A stretch of DNA of 12,098 nt, from NCBI GenBank assembly GCA_052144935.1, contig JBKQPR010000172.1, positions 1-12,098 on the forward strand, read 5' to 3'. Each line of letters begins with the position of its first letter. Position 1 is the first letter of the stretch. Position numbers and translations under genes: made by a program. Source of the DNA: JOPF133 sp052144935. Lineage in GTDB: Bacteria > Acidobacteriota > Terriglobia > Bryobacterales > Bryobacteraceae. Under the pieces are notes generated by a model. It saw nothing but the letters and a program-made list of their open reading frames with translations, searched no databases and was not told the DNA's origin. Below, in pieces: positions 1-8,600 of this stretch.

Positions 1-74
1 GTCCGCCGAGGCAATGTGGGGCAGGCGCTTTCGCCTGCCAATCCACCGCGGAGGTTCAGGTTGGCCCGCTTCAT
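1..74 (-). CDS. Possible start of a fourth operon gene, cut by the window edge
   Basis: An ATG at 74-72 overlaps the guanine deaminase stop codon as ATGA, the same 4-bp arrangement as the two upstream junctions. A GGGGAGG Shine-Dalgarno-like stretch lies about 10 nt upstream inside the end of the guanine deaminase gene. The frame stays open to the window edge and begins MKRANLNLRGG, which matches no family I recognise. Against it, a perfect 8-bp hairpin of intergenic character lies inside the frame at 20-39, so the frame may be fortuitous. If the gene is real, purine-pathway partners such as the XdhC maturation factor would be natural candidates, but this is only context. Confidence 0.2.
   Translation of the reverse strand, partial: MKRANLNLRGGLAGESACPTLPRR
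20..39. repeat. Perfect 8-bp inverted repeat (hairpin) downstream of guanine deaminase
   Basis: GGCAGGCG at 20-27 is exactly complementary to CGCCTGCC at 32-39, with a 4-nt loop. The stem is very GC-rich but has no following T-run on either strand, so it is not a standard intrinsic terminator. It begins about 30 nt beyond the guanine deaminase stop. Sequences of the form TGTGGGGCAGGC...GCCTGC recall dispersed intergenic hairpins of Acidobacteria; that comparison is from memory and was not searched. Confidence 0.6.
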
Positions 75-1369
75 ATCGCCACCACCTCCCCGCGCACCCA
101 CACTTCCCTCACGCTTTCGACGCCGGCTTGAGCGATCAGTGCCGCCAGCAGCCGCTCGGGGCCTTCCGCGCGCTCCACCGCTGCGGCGAGGGGCGTCCCT
201 TCCACGGGACACAGGCGAACCAGATCGGCGGATTTCCCGGGCGTGAAATCACCCGTCTCGGCGGCGAGGCCCAGCGCTTCGGCGCCCGCGAGGGTGGCCA
301 GATAAAGGAGGTGCGCGGCGGAGAGAGGCATGCCGTCCGGCAGCAGGCGCTGCATCATGTAGCATTCGAGCGCCTCCTTCAGCATGCCGAAGCCGATTCC
401 CGCCCCCACGTCCGTACCCAGCGCGAAGCGGACGCCGGCCGTGAGATGGCGGCGCATCGGAAAAATGCCGCTGCCCAGCATGGCGTTGCTCGATGGGCAG
501 TGCGCCACGGCCGCTCCCGACGCCGACAGGCGGGCGAGTTCGGCGTCCGATGCATGCACGTCGTGCGCGAACACCGATCGTGGACCGGCGAGCGAGAAAC
601 GGTCGTAGACGGCCAGGTAGCTCCCGGCCCAGGGAAACGCGGCCCGCACCTCGGCGACTTCCTGGCAGTTCTCGTTGAGGTGCGTCTGAAACAGCAGGTC
701 CGGCTGCTCGCGCATCAACGCCGCGCAAACCTCCAGCATGCCCTCGGACGCCGACAGGGCGAAGCGCGGCGTGACCGCGTACCGCAGGCCGCCCGGTCCG
801 TGATAGCGGGCGATCAGGTCGCGGCTGATGCGATAGGCCTCCTCGGGAGTCTGGCACAGCGGCGCGGGAAGGAGGCGATCGGAAAGCACCAGGCCGCTGG
901 CGATGCGAATCCCACCGGCACAGGCCGCCTGAAACAGACACTCCATGGCCTCGCCGAAGTGGGCCCCGAAGACCAGCGCCGTGGTGGTGCCGTGCCGGGC
1001 CAGCGCGCGGATGAATTCGGCAGCCACGGCGCGCGCGTGCGGCGGATCGCCCATGCGGACTTCTTCGGGCAGCGCGTGCAGACGGAGCCAATCGAGCAAC
1101 CCCCAGCCGAGGCCGCCGATGATGCGCGTTTGCGGGAAGTGGACGTGCGTGTCGATGAAGCCGGGTAGAATCGTCGACCCGCGACAATCGCGGACCACGG
1201 CATCGGGATGGGAGGCTCTGACGGCGGCGTAATCGCCGGTTTCGCGGATGCGGCCATTCTCGATCAGCAGGGCGCCATCGGCGTAGGCATCGAGCGCATT
1301 TTCGACTTTGAAAGGGTTACGCGGCGTGTGCAGAATGGTTGCTCGCAGGATTTTCGGCGAGGCGCTCAC
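71..1369 (-). CDS. guaD: Guanine deaminase (amidohydrolase family)
   Basis: A 432-residue cytoplasmic metal-dependent amidohydrolase expected to deaminate guanine to xanthine and ammonia, feeding the xanthine dehydrogenase encoded just upstream. Visible motifs are LPGFIDTHVHFPQ (metal ligands H75 and H77), QTHLNEN (H230 and a catalytic-type E233), FAHDVH (H269) and GTDVGAG (D320). The PGFIDTHVHFPQ and THLNEN forms are those of GuaD proteins rather than cytosine or chlorohydrolase relatives, and the length is typical. I chose a GTG start at 1369-1367 because it overlaps the xdhB stop as GTGA and sits just before the conserved N-terminal strand (KILRATILHTP). The frame is open for 96 more codons upstream, but these are low-complexity shadow of xdhB. 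There is no good Shine-Dalgarno, which fits coupled translation from xdhB. Confidence 0.93.
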   Translation of the reverse strand: MSASPKILRATILHTPRNPFKVENALDAYADGALLIENGRIRETGDYAAVRASHPDAVVRDCRGSTILPGFIDTHVHFPQTRIIGGLGWGLLDWLRLHALPEEVRMGDPPHARAVAAEFIRALARHGTTTALVFGAHFGEAMECLFQAACAGGIRIASGLVLSDRLLPAPLCQTPEEAYRISRDLIARYHGPGGLRYAVTPRFALSASEGMLEVCAALMREQPDLLFQTHLNENCQEVAEVRAAFPWAGSYLAVYDRFSLAGPRSVFAHDVHASDAELARLSASGAAVAHCPSSNAMLGSGIFPMRRHLTAGVRFALGTDVGAGIGFGMLKEALECYMMQRLLPDGMPLSAAHLLYLATLAGAEALGLAAETGDFTPGKSADLVRLCPVEGTPLAAAVERAEGPERLLAALIAQAGVESVREVWVRGEVVAI

Positions 1370-3711
1370 AAACGCGCCGCCCCGACGGGACGCTCGCTGA
1401 CGGGGATCCCCGTGGGCCCGGCCCGGTAACTCGCTCGCGCCTTTTGCAGGGCGAAGAAGATGCGCTCCGGCGTACAGGGGGAATCGAGTTCGACGATGCC
1501 GGAGCCGTAGGACGCGATGGCGTCGCGGATGGCCTCGCGAACCGAAATGGCCAGCATGAGCGGCGGCTCCCCGACGGCCTTGCTGCCGAAGATCACGCCC
1601 GGCTCGGGAGCCCGCTCCAGAAATGCGACACGGAAATCGTCCGGCACTTCCGACCACGACGGCAGTTTGTAAGTGGATGCGCCATTGGTCGAGAGGCGGC
1701 CTTGGCTATCCCAGAGCAACTCTTCGAGCGTCAGCCATCCGGCGCCCTGGATGAAGCCGCCTTCGATCTGGCCGCGGTCGATCAGGGGCGAGAGGCTGTC
1801 GCCGGCATCTTCCAGCAGATCGGCGCGGAGCAGGCGATGCTGGCCGGTGAAGATGTCGATCTCGACTTCGGAAACGGCGGCGCCGTACGCGAAGTAGTAG
1901 AAGGGACGGCCGCGGAGGGTCTTGGGGTCGTAGTGAATCTCCGGCGTGCGATAGAAGCCGGAGGCGAACAGCGGGCGCCGCTGCCGGTAAGCGGCTTCCA
2001 CCACCTCTGCGAAGGTGCACGCCGCCTCGGGACGCGTGTTGGCAAACACCCGGCCCTCGGCGAACACGACTTCGGCGGGCGCGCAGGCGAGCATAGGGGC
2101 GGCCACTTCTGCCAGTGTAGCGCGTACTTTGGCGCACGCGTCCAGCACGGCCGCGCCATTCAGGTCGGCGCCGGCGGATGCCGCCGTGGCGGATGTGTTG
2201 GGCAACTTATCGGTGCGCGTAGGCATCAGGCGCAGGGCGTCGAGCGGCACGCCCAAGCCGGCCGCGGCGATCTGGCGAACCTTGGTATAGAGGCCCTGCC
2301 CCATCTCAGTGCCGCCGTGGTTGACCTGCACGCTGCCATCGCGGTAGACCAGCACCAGGGCGCCGGCCTGGTTGAAGACCGTGGCGGTGAAAGAGATGCC
2401 GAACTTTACAGGCGTAATGGCAATGCCCTGGCGCGCGCAGGCGTGCACTTGATTGAAGGCGTCCACCGCGGCGCGGCGGGCCGCGAATTCGCTCGACTGC
2501 TTAAGCTCCGTCCAGATCCGCGCGATGCGTGCCGCGTCCTTCACCGGCTGTCCGTAGTGTGTCGCGTGGCCTTGGCGATAGAAGTTGCGCTCGCGCACAA
2601 TCTCCGGGGGCAGGCTGAGAGTCCGCGCGATCCGGTCGAGGATGTCCTCGATCGCCAGCATGCCCTGCGGGCCGCCGAAGCCGCGGAAGGCGGTCTGCGA
2701 GGTCTTGTGCGTCTTGCAGACGAAACCGGTGACCTCCAGCGCGGGGATATGGTAGGCGTTGTCGACGTGAAACATGGCGCGGCCGAGGACGGCTTCCGAG
2801 AGGTCGAGGCTCCAGCCGCCATCGGAATAGAGGCGGATGCGCGCGCCCCGCAGACGGCCCTCGGCGTCGAATCCGGCTTCGAATTGCGCCAGGAAGGGAT
2901 GGCGCTTGCCGGTGAGCATCATGTCGAGGCGGCGCGAAAGCCGCACACGCACGGGGCGGCCGGTTTTCCACGCGCCCAGCGCGGCAATCGCGGCGTAGGC
3001 GCTGGCCTGGGTCTCCTTGCCGCCGAAAGCTCCGCCCATGCGGAGGCACTCCACGGTGACCAGATGCTTGGGGACCCCCAGAACGCGCGCGACGATCTCC
3101 TGCGTCTCGCTGGGATGCTGCGTGGAACAGTGGAGCGCGATTCCGCCGGTCTCGTCGAGCCAGGCTATCGAAGCCTGCGTTTCCAAATAAAAATGCTCCT
3201 GGCCGCCGATCCTGAGCTCGCCTTCGAGGCGATGCGGACTGCCGGCGATGGCCTCGGCGGCGTCGCCGCGCTCGATCACCAGCGGACCCGAATGGAAGCT
3301 GGCTTGCGCCAGGGCATCCTCGATGGTGAGCACCGCGTCCAGCGGGCGGTATTCCGCGGCCACACGCTCCGCGCCGAGGCGGGCTGCCTCCGCCGTCTCG
3401 GCGAGCACCCACGCCACAGGCTGCGAGTGGTATTGCACCTCCGCGGGCAACAGCGGCTCGTCGCGGCGCGCGGGTCCGGTATCGTTGACGCCGGGCACGT
3501 CGGCGGCGGTGAGAACGGTGATCACTCCGCGCACCTCCAGCGCGCCCGCGGTATCGAGCTGGAGCAGCCCGGCGTGGGCGTGCGGCGCGAGCACCGGCCA
3601 GGCATGCAGCAGGCGCGGGAAGCGGGCCAGCAGGTCGTCGGTGTAGAGGGCCTTGCCGGTGACGTGCCCGGTGGCGCTTTCGTGCGGAAGAGATTGGCCG
3701 GCCGGGTTCAT
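1366..3711 (-). CDS. xdhB: Xanthine dehydrogenase, molybdopterin-binding subunit XdhB
   Basis: A 781-residue large subunit of a two-subunit xanthine dehydrogenase of the Rhodobacter capsulatus type. It binds the molybdenum cofactor and hydroxylates hypoxanthine/xanthine to urate. Active-site landmarks are all visible: GGQEHFYLE (Q171), GGAFGGKETQ (E233), AFRGFGGPQG (R343, the family's substrate-binding arginine), NHGGTEMGQG near 464-473 and KAVGEPP (E715, the family's catalytic base). The retained glutamate/arginine pair supports a purine oxidase rather than an aldehyde or CO dehydrogenase. I chose the ATG at 3711-3709 because it overlaps the xdhA stop as ATGA, has GGGAGG 10 nt upstream, and puts MNPAGQSLPHESATG at the usual XdhB N-terminus. 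A frame extending to 4488 is only shadow of xdhA. The 3' end overlaps guaD by 4 bp. No truncation is seen. Confidence 0.96.
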   Translation of the reverse strand: MNPAGQSLPHESATGHVTGKALYTDDLLARFPRLLHAWPVLAPHAHAGLLQLDTAGALEVRGVITVLTAADVPGVNDTGPARRDEPLLPAEVQYHSQPVAWVLAETAEAARLGAERVAAEYRPLDAVLTIEDALAQASFHSGPLVIERGDAAEAIAGSPHRLEGELRIGGQEHFYLETQASIAWLDETGGIALHCSTQHPSETQEIVARVLGVPKHLVTVECLRMGGAFGGKETQASAYAAIAALGAWKTGRPVRVRLSRRLDMMLTGKRHPFLAQFEAGFDAEGRLRGARIRLYSDGGWSLDLSEAVLGRAMFHVDNAYHIPALEVTGFVCKTHKTSQTAFRGFGGPQGMLAIEDILDRIARTLSLPPEIVRERNFYRQGHATHYGQPVKDAARIARIWTELKQSSEFAARRAAVDAFNQVHACARQGIAITPVKFGISFTATVFNQAGALVLVYRDGSVQVNHGGTEMGQGLYTKVRQIAAAGLGVPLDALRLMPTRTDKLPNTSATAASAGADLNGAAVLDACAKVRATLAEVAAPMLACAPAEVVFAEGRVFANTRPEAACTFAEVVEAAYRQRRPLFASGFYRTPEIHYDPKTLRGRPFYYFAYGAAVSEVEIDIFTGQHRLLRADLLEDAGDSLSPLIDRGQIEGGFIQGAGWLTLEELLWDSQGRLSTNGASTYKLPSWSEVPDDFRVAFLERAPEPGVIFGSKAVGEPPLMLAISVREAIRDAIASYGSGIVELDSPCTPERIFFALQKARASYRAGPTGIPVSERPVGAARL

Positions 3712-5222
3712 GCCGCCTGCGCCTCCCGCGTTTTCCACCAGAATTTTTCGATCAGCGATTGCGCGACGGCGAGGCGATAAGCGGCGCTGCCGCGATGATC
3801 GCCAATGGGCTCGATGGCCGTGGCCACGGCTACCTGGGCCCCGTGGACGGCGGATCGGTTCCACGGCCTGCCGAGCAGAGCCTGCCGGAATTCGGCAATC
3901 AGGACCGGGGTGGCCGCGACTCCTCCGTAGGCCGCACGGGCGCGGGTGATGCGGCCGGCGGCATCGAGATCGAGGGCGAAGGCCGCGGCCACCGTGCTGA
4001 TGTCGTCCATCACTCGCTTGGCCACCTTGTAGAAGACGAAGCGCGAGGGCAGCGGTCTCGGAATGCGCAGCGATGCAATCAATTCGCCAGGCCGCAGGGC
4101 GGTCTGCCGGTAGCCAGTGAAAAAATCGCGCAACGGAATGCACCGCGCACGCTGCGGGCCGGCGATGCGCAGCTCCGTATCGAGCGCGAGCAGCAGCGGC
4201 GCCGAATCGCCCACCGGCGAGGCCGTGGCGAGATTGCCGCCCAGCGTCGCCCGGTTGCGGATGAGCGGCGAGGCGAAGAGCGCGAACCAGTCGCGGACGG
4301 CCTCGGGCGCGGAGGTCCAGCGCTCCTCGACTTCGGAGAGCGTCAGGCCGGCGCCGATCTCGACCGCGTCCGCAGTCTCCGAAAAAGTCTTCAGCTCCGG
4401 CACGGCTTCCACGCTGACGAGCAGCGGCCAGCAGCGGCCACGCAGATTGGCCTCCACGCCGAGGTCCGTGGCGCCGGCCACCAGGCATGCTTCGGGGCGG
4501 GCGGCAAGCAGCGCCAGGCAGTCCGCCAGCGAGGCGGGGCGCTCGAAGCGGGCGCCGGCGGCGCCGGCCGAGAGTGCCGCCAGCGGAGGCGCGGGATGGC
4601 GGAGCCGTTCCAGGAACGCATCGAACCGGGCGGCATCTCCCACCGCCCGCGGGGCATCTCCCATCACCCGCGGGGCATCTCCCATCGCCCGCGGGGCATC
4701 TCCCATCGCCCGCGGGGCGTCTCCCATCGCCTGCGTGGCATCTCCCATCGCCTGCGGCTCATGCAGTGAAAGGGCCGCATCGCGCAGGGGACGGTAACCG
4801 GTACACCGGCAGAGATTGCCGCCCATGGCGAGGGGATCGCAAGGGCCGGTGCGTCCCGGGCGGTAGTATTCGGCGAAGAGGCTCACGGCGAAGCCGGGAG
4901 TGCAATAGCCGCACTGCGACCCGCCGCCCTCGGCGATGGCTCGTTGCGGCTCGCTAAGCTGGCCGGCGCAGGCCAAGCCTTCGACCGTATAGACCTCCTG
5001 ACCGGCGATCGATGGCAGAAACACAAGACAACTGTTGACCGCGCGGTAGCGGCTGCGTGCGCCATCGGGCGCCACGAGGGCCACGGCGCAGGCCCCGCAT
5101 TCGCCCTCCGCGCAGCCCTCCTTGGCGCCGGTGAGACCGCTGGCCCGCAGGTACTCCAGGAGCGTGGTGTGGGCCGAAAAGCCGTCCGTTTGGACGGTCC
5201 GGCCATTCAGCAGAAAATCCAT
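3708..5222 (-). CDS. xdhA: Xanthine dehydrogenase, [2Fe-2S]/FAD subunit XdhA, with a heptad-repeat linker
   Basis: A 504-residue small subunit that passes electrons from the molybdenum centre through two [2Fe-2S] clusters to FAD and NAD+. Residues 1-85 are a ferredoxin-like domain with C37, C42, C45 (EGCAEGECGAC) and C65. Residues 90-150 hold the second cluster with C104, C107, C138 and C140 (SQCGYC, NLCRCTGYRP). The FAD-binding domain starts near 220, with VAGATDLGVEANLR at 248-261 and LGGNLATASPVGDSAP at 327-342, followed by the flavoprotein C-terminal domain. Between them, residues 156-197 are six copies of a heptad of the type PRAMGDA, an unusual low-complexity linker. The frame is intact through it. 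The ATG at 5222 is preceded by AAGGGG about 5 nt upstream. The gene opens the operon and overlaps xdhB by 4 bp. XdhC, usually needed to insert the molybdenum cofactor, is not in the window. Confidence 0.95.
   Translation of the reverse strand: MDFLLNGRTVQTDGFSAHTTLLEYLRASGLTGAKEGCAEGECGACAVALVAPDGARSRYRAVNSCLVFLPSIAGQEVYTVEGLACAGQLSEPQRAIAEGGGSQCGYCTPGFAVSLFAEYYRPGRTGPCDPLAMGGNLCRCTGYRPLRDAALSLHEPQAMGDATQAMGDAPRAMGDAPRAMGDAPRVMGDAPRAVGDAARFDAFLERLRHPAPPLAALSAGAAGARFERPASLADCLALLAARPEACLVAGATDLGVEANLRGRCWPLLVSVEAVPELKTFSETADAVEIGAGLTLSEVEERWTSAPEAVRDWFALFASPLIRNRATLGGNLATASPVGDSAPLLLALDTELRIAGPQRARCIPLRDFFTGYRQTALRPGELIASLRIPRPLPSRFVFYKVAKRVMDDISTVAAAFALDLDAAGRITRARAAYGGVAATPVLIAEFRQALLGRPWNRSAVHGAQVAVATAIEPIGDHRGSAAYRLAVAQSLIEKFWWKTREAQAA
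4632..4757. repeat. Six tandem copies of a 21-bp unit inside xdhA
   Basis: Six contiguous 21-bp units start at 4632, 4653, 4674, 4695, 4716 and 4737. Plus-strand consensus is GGCATCTCCCATCGCCCGCG plus a final G. Units 3 and 4 are identical; units 1, 2 and 6 differ from them at one position, and unit 5 at three. Because 21 is a multiple of three, each copy adds exactly seven residues to XdhA: on the minus strand the units read PQAMGDA, TQAMGDA, PRAMGDA twice, PRVMGDA and PRAVGDA. Near-identity at the DNA level, including third positions, points to recent slippage or unequal exchange. There are no spacers, so it is not a CRISPR. Confidence 0.95.
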
Positions 5223-5605
5223 CCAATCCCCTTACTCACCAGCCAACGTGAAGTCGGGACTGCGATTACGGGGTCCCTTCTGAGGCTTGATGAATTGTAA
5301 CCGTTCTGCAATGGAAGCCGCAACAAGAACCGGGGGTTGTGGTTTGTGCGTAGAGCACGGAGATCCTGGCCGGCATGAAAATCGGCGTGGCTTCCTGCAA
5401 CATCCTATGAAAGAGCGAGGCTTCGAACAGCGCCTTTGGCGCGCCCATGTGAAACGCAGGAGTTGGCGCGCAGAAAAAGACTGAAGGTATCCACTTTTGG
5501 AGGATCAAGAGTTTGGAAACTGTGCTACCATAGCCGAAAACCGGGAGCGAAATGGCAATCCCGGATCCATCGTGGTGCTTCGTCGCACTCTCAAGCGGGG
5601 TTCAA
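5223..5605. other. Divergent intergenic region between xdhA and the TonB receptor
   Basis: This 383-bp stretch separates two divergent genes and should hold both promoters. It contains the candidate xdhA promoter (5294-5323) and two copies of TTGGCGCGC at 5436-5444 and 5463-5471, 27 bp apart. On the plus strand a TACCAT at 5526-5531 could serve as a -10 element for the receptor gene, without a good -35. Open frames crossing it are short, overlap on both strands and show no recognisable family, so I call no gene here. Confidence 0.6.
5294..5323 (-). promoter_or_regulatory. Candidate sigma70-type promoter of the xdhA-xdhB-guaD operon
   Basis: On the minus strand TTGCGG (5323-5318) and TACAAT (5299-5294) are separated by 18 bp. 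TACAAT differs from the TATAAT consensus at one position; the -35 keeps only TTG plus partial matches. Transcription would start near 5287, giving a leader of about 65 nt to the xdhA ATG. No riboswitch-like fold is evident in the leader. Assigned by eye. Confidence 0.35.
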
Positions 5606-8600
5606 ATGCATACATCGAAGGTGTTTCGCGGATTTCTGGCGGCTGGCGGAATGCTGGCCCTATTGATGGCGTTTCAGAATCGCGCCTATTCCCAGCTTGC
5701 TGGTTCGGGCGCCATTACCGGCAGCGTAACGGACCCGACCGGGGCGGTGGTGCCAGCGGCGGATGTGACCATCCGGAATGCCGACACCGGCGTCGAGCGC
5801 AAGATTGGGACCACCGACGCGGGGGTGTACACCGCCGCGTTTCTGCCGCCAGGCCGCTATGAAGTGGAGGCGGGCAAGAAGGGATTTGCGACCGTACTTC
5901 ATAAAGACCTGACCCTGCAAGTGGGCCAGACGTTAACCGTCGATGTGGCTCTCTCGGTCGAGACCACCCAGCAGGAGGTGACCGTTACCGGAGGGGCATC
6001 GGTGGTGGATACCGAAAAGACCGACGTATCGCAGGTGGTCAGCGCCGGCGAGGTGAGCAACCTGCCGATCGCCGGCCGGCGCTGGGACCAGCTCGCTCTC
6101 ACCTCTCCGAACGCCACCACCGACGGCACCAGCGGCCTGGTTTCCTTCCGGGGCATCTCGGGTCTGTATAACACCAACATGGTGGATGGGGCCAATAACA
6201 ACCAGGCGCTGTTTTCCGAAGCGCGCGGCCGGGCGAACAGCGGCGCTTACGTGTTCAGCATGGATTCCATGCTCGAATACCAGGTCAACACCAGCAATTA
6301 CAGCGCGGAGCTGGGCCAGGCGGCGGGCGGCGTGGTAAACGCCGTCACCAAATCGGGCGGCAACGAAATCCATGCGGACCTGTTCTACTATCTGCGCTAT
6401 CCCACCTGGAACGCGCTCGATCCCCTTCCCAAATCGCAGGGCAACTTCACCCAGCCAATCCATCAATGGCAGCAGTTCGGGGGCAGCGTAGGGGGGGCGA
6501 TCGTCAAAGACAAGCTGTTCTACTTTGGAACTTACGATGGGTCGCGCAAGGTGAACCCGATCGCCTACACCAGCAGCACGTACAACGCCGGCGCGAGAGC
6601 GCTGCCGTGCCCGGCGCAGGTGACGGCCACCGAGTGTGCCAGTGCCAATGGGTACCTCTATGGCCTGCTGGGGACCTTTCCACGCGCCACCAACGAGGAT
6701 GTGGGTTTCGGCAGGTTGGACGCCGCGCCGACGCCGCGCAACCACCTGTCGGCATCGTTCGACACCATGAACTACCGCGCGCCCAACGCCTATCAAACGG
6801 CGCCTTCGTACAACAACAGCTCGATAGGCGCCAACGGCAGCTATATTTTCCACGAGCGCATCTTCGTGGCCAACTGGTCTTCGACCATTTCGCCGACGAT
6901 GGTGAACAACCTGCGTTTCCAGTGGGGCCGCGACCTGGAAGTGGCGGGGGCTAACGGGATCGCGCCGTACGTCAGCCTGGCCAGCATTGCGACCTATGGC
7001 GAGAACTACGCGCTGCCGCGCACGGCGGAGCCGGACGAGCACCGCATCCAGATTGCGGACACGCTGTCGGTGAGCCGCGGGCGGCACACGATCAAGACGG
7101 GATTCGATCTGAATATCATCCACGAAGTGATGATCAACCTGTACAACGGCACCGGCCAGTACAGCTATACCGGCTCCGCGCAGTCGGCTTTCAACAACTG
7201 GGTGCTGGATGTGTACGGGATCAACACCGGTGACGGGCTGACGGGCAAACACTGGACCAGCTTCACGCAGGTCAACGACCCGGTGACGCACGTGGGCAAG
7301 GACGATTTTTGGGAGAAGGACGCGGCCGGGTTCGTGGAGGATAACTGGAAGGCGAGTCCCAGGCTGACCGTGAATGCGGGCCTGCGCTACGACATCTTCG
7401 AGATTCCCCAGCCGCCGATGCCCAACACGCTGACGCCGCTGACAACCTACTACACGTCGACGATCGATATCCCCAAGGACCAATTCGCGCCGCGTCTCGG
7501 GCTGGCGTTTCAGTTGACGCCGAATACCGTGCTGCGGACGGGTTACGGCATGTTCTACGCCAAGACGAGCAACTCCACCTACTACGCCACCCGCGTGGAA
7601 AACGGCGTGATCCAGCAGACGTTCAATTGCTCGGTGACGACCTGCCCGGCGCTGGCCTTCCCCAACGTCATCTTTACCCCGCCGGGACCGGCGATGGTCG
7701 CGCCGTTCACGGGCGCGCTCACGCCCCAGGTGACGCCGTTCACTCCCCCGTCCGCCACCCAGGTCGCGCGCGGCATGTCGCCCAACTGGGTCGATCCGCT
7801 GGTGCACGAAGGCGACGTAACCGTGGAACGCCAGTTGCCGGGCGGCATCGGCGCCTCGGCCGCGTATGTGGTAAGCCGGGGCCTGCACCTGCCCATCTTC
7901 TACGACTCGAACCTGGCTCCCACGACCGCCACCAAGAGCTACGACATTCTCAATGCCGGCAACCAGACGGCGCAGACGGTCACCTTCCCGTTTTACACCA
8001 ACCGCATCGACACCAATACCGGGGAGGTTTTTATCGGCCAGAGCGACGTCAACTCCTGGTACAACTCGATGGTCATCGTGGTGCGCCGGCCGATGCGGCG
8101 CGGCCTGGAATTCACCGGGAGTTACACCCTCAGCAAATCGTTCGACGGGGCCCAGGTGCCGGGCAGCTCCGGCACATTCAACGGCACCGACTATCCGATC
8201 GATCCGTATAACCGCAAGATCGAATACGCGCTTTCAGATCTGGACCAGCGCCACCGCTTCGTGGCCAGCGCGGTGTGGATGCCCACGTTCGGCAGGAACC
8301 TGAGCAAGCCGGCCAAGATGGTGGTGAACGGGTGGGCTTTGTCGACCATCGTGACCATGACGACCGGCCAGCCGGTGACGCCGTATGTGAGCGGGTACCC
8401 GTCCGCGTTGGATGGAGGCGTAACCGGCGGCGTAAGTTACGCCGGGGCCACCAGCGGGCGCGCCGGGTGGCTGCCGCGCAACGCGTTCACCGCTCCGGGA
8501 TTCCACGATGTGGATTTCCGGATCGCGCGGCAATTTCCGATCGGGGAGCGGATGAAGCTGGCGCTGGTGGGCGACGCTTTCAACCTGTTTAACCACACCA

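Noticed and set aside
14..1168. A 384-codon plus-strand open frame
   Set aside because: It is antisense to guanine deaminase, with no family features; shadow of GC-rich codon use.
1370..1657. N-terminal extension of guanine deaminase by 96 codons
   Set aside because: Low-complexity Arg/Gly shadow of the xdhB 3' end; the GTGA overlap start fits family length.
1339..3780. An 813-codon plus-strand open frame
   Set aside because: It is antisense to xdhB, whose active-site motifs are complete. The translation is rich in Arg, Gly, Ala and Gln without domains, as expected opposite a high-GC gene.
4421..4440. Tandem duplication of GCAGCGGCCA in xdhA
   Set aside because: A 10-bp duplication would shift the frame, yet the FAD domain reads through normally (RGRCWPLLVSVEAVPEL), so it is probably chance in GC-rich sequence.
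3712..4488. N-terminal extension of XdhB by 259 codons
   Set aside because: It overlaps xdhA in another frame and looks non-coding; ATG 3711 has a Shine-Dalgarno and the family's usual N-terminus.
4632..4757. CRISPR-like or intergenic minisatellite reading of the 21-bp repeats
   Set aside because: There are no spacers between the units and the repeats sit inside an intact xdhA frame.
5266..5508. An 80-codon minus-strand frame in the divergent intergenic region
   Set aside because: No family resemblance, no Shine-Dalgarno, and it spans the candidate xdhA promoter.
5933..7888. A 651-codon minus-strand open frame inside the TonB receptor gene
   Set aside because: The plus-strand receptor has signal peptide, plug and barrel end in one frame; the minus frame is Arg/Val/Gly-rich with no recognisable domain.
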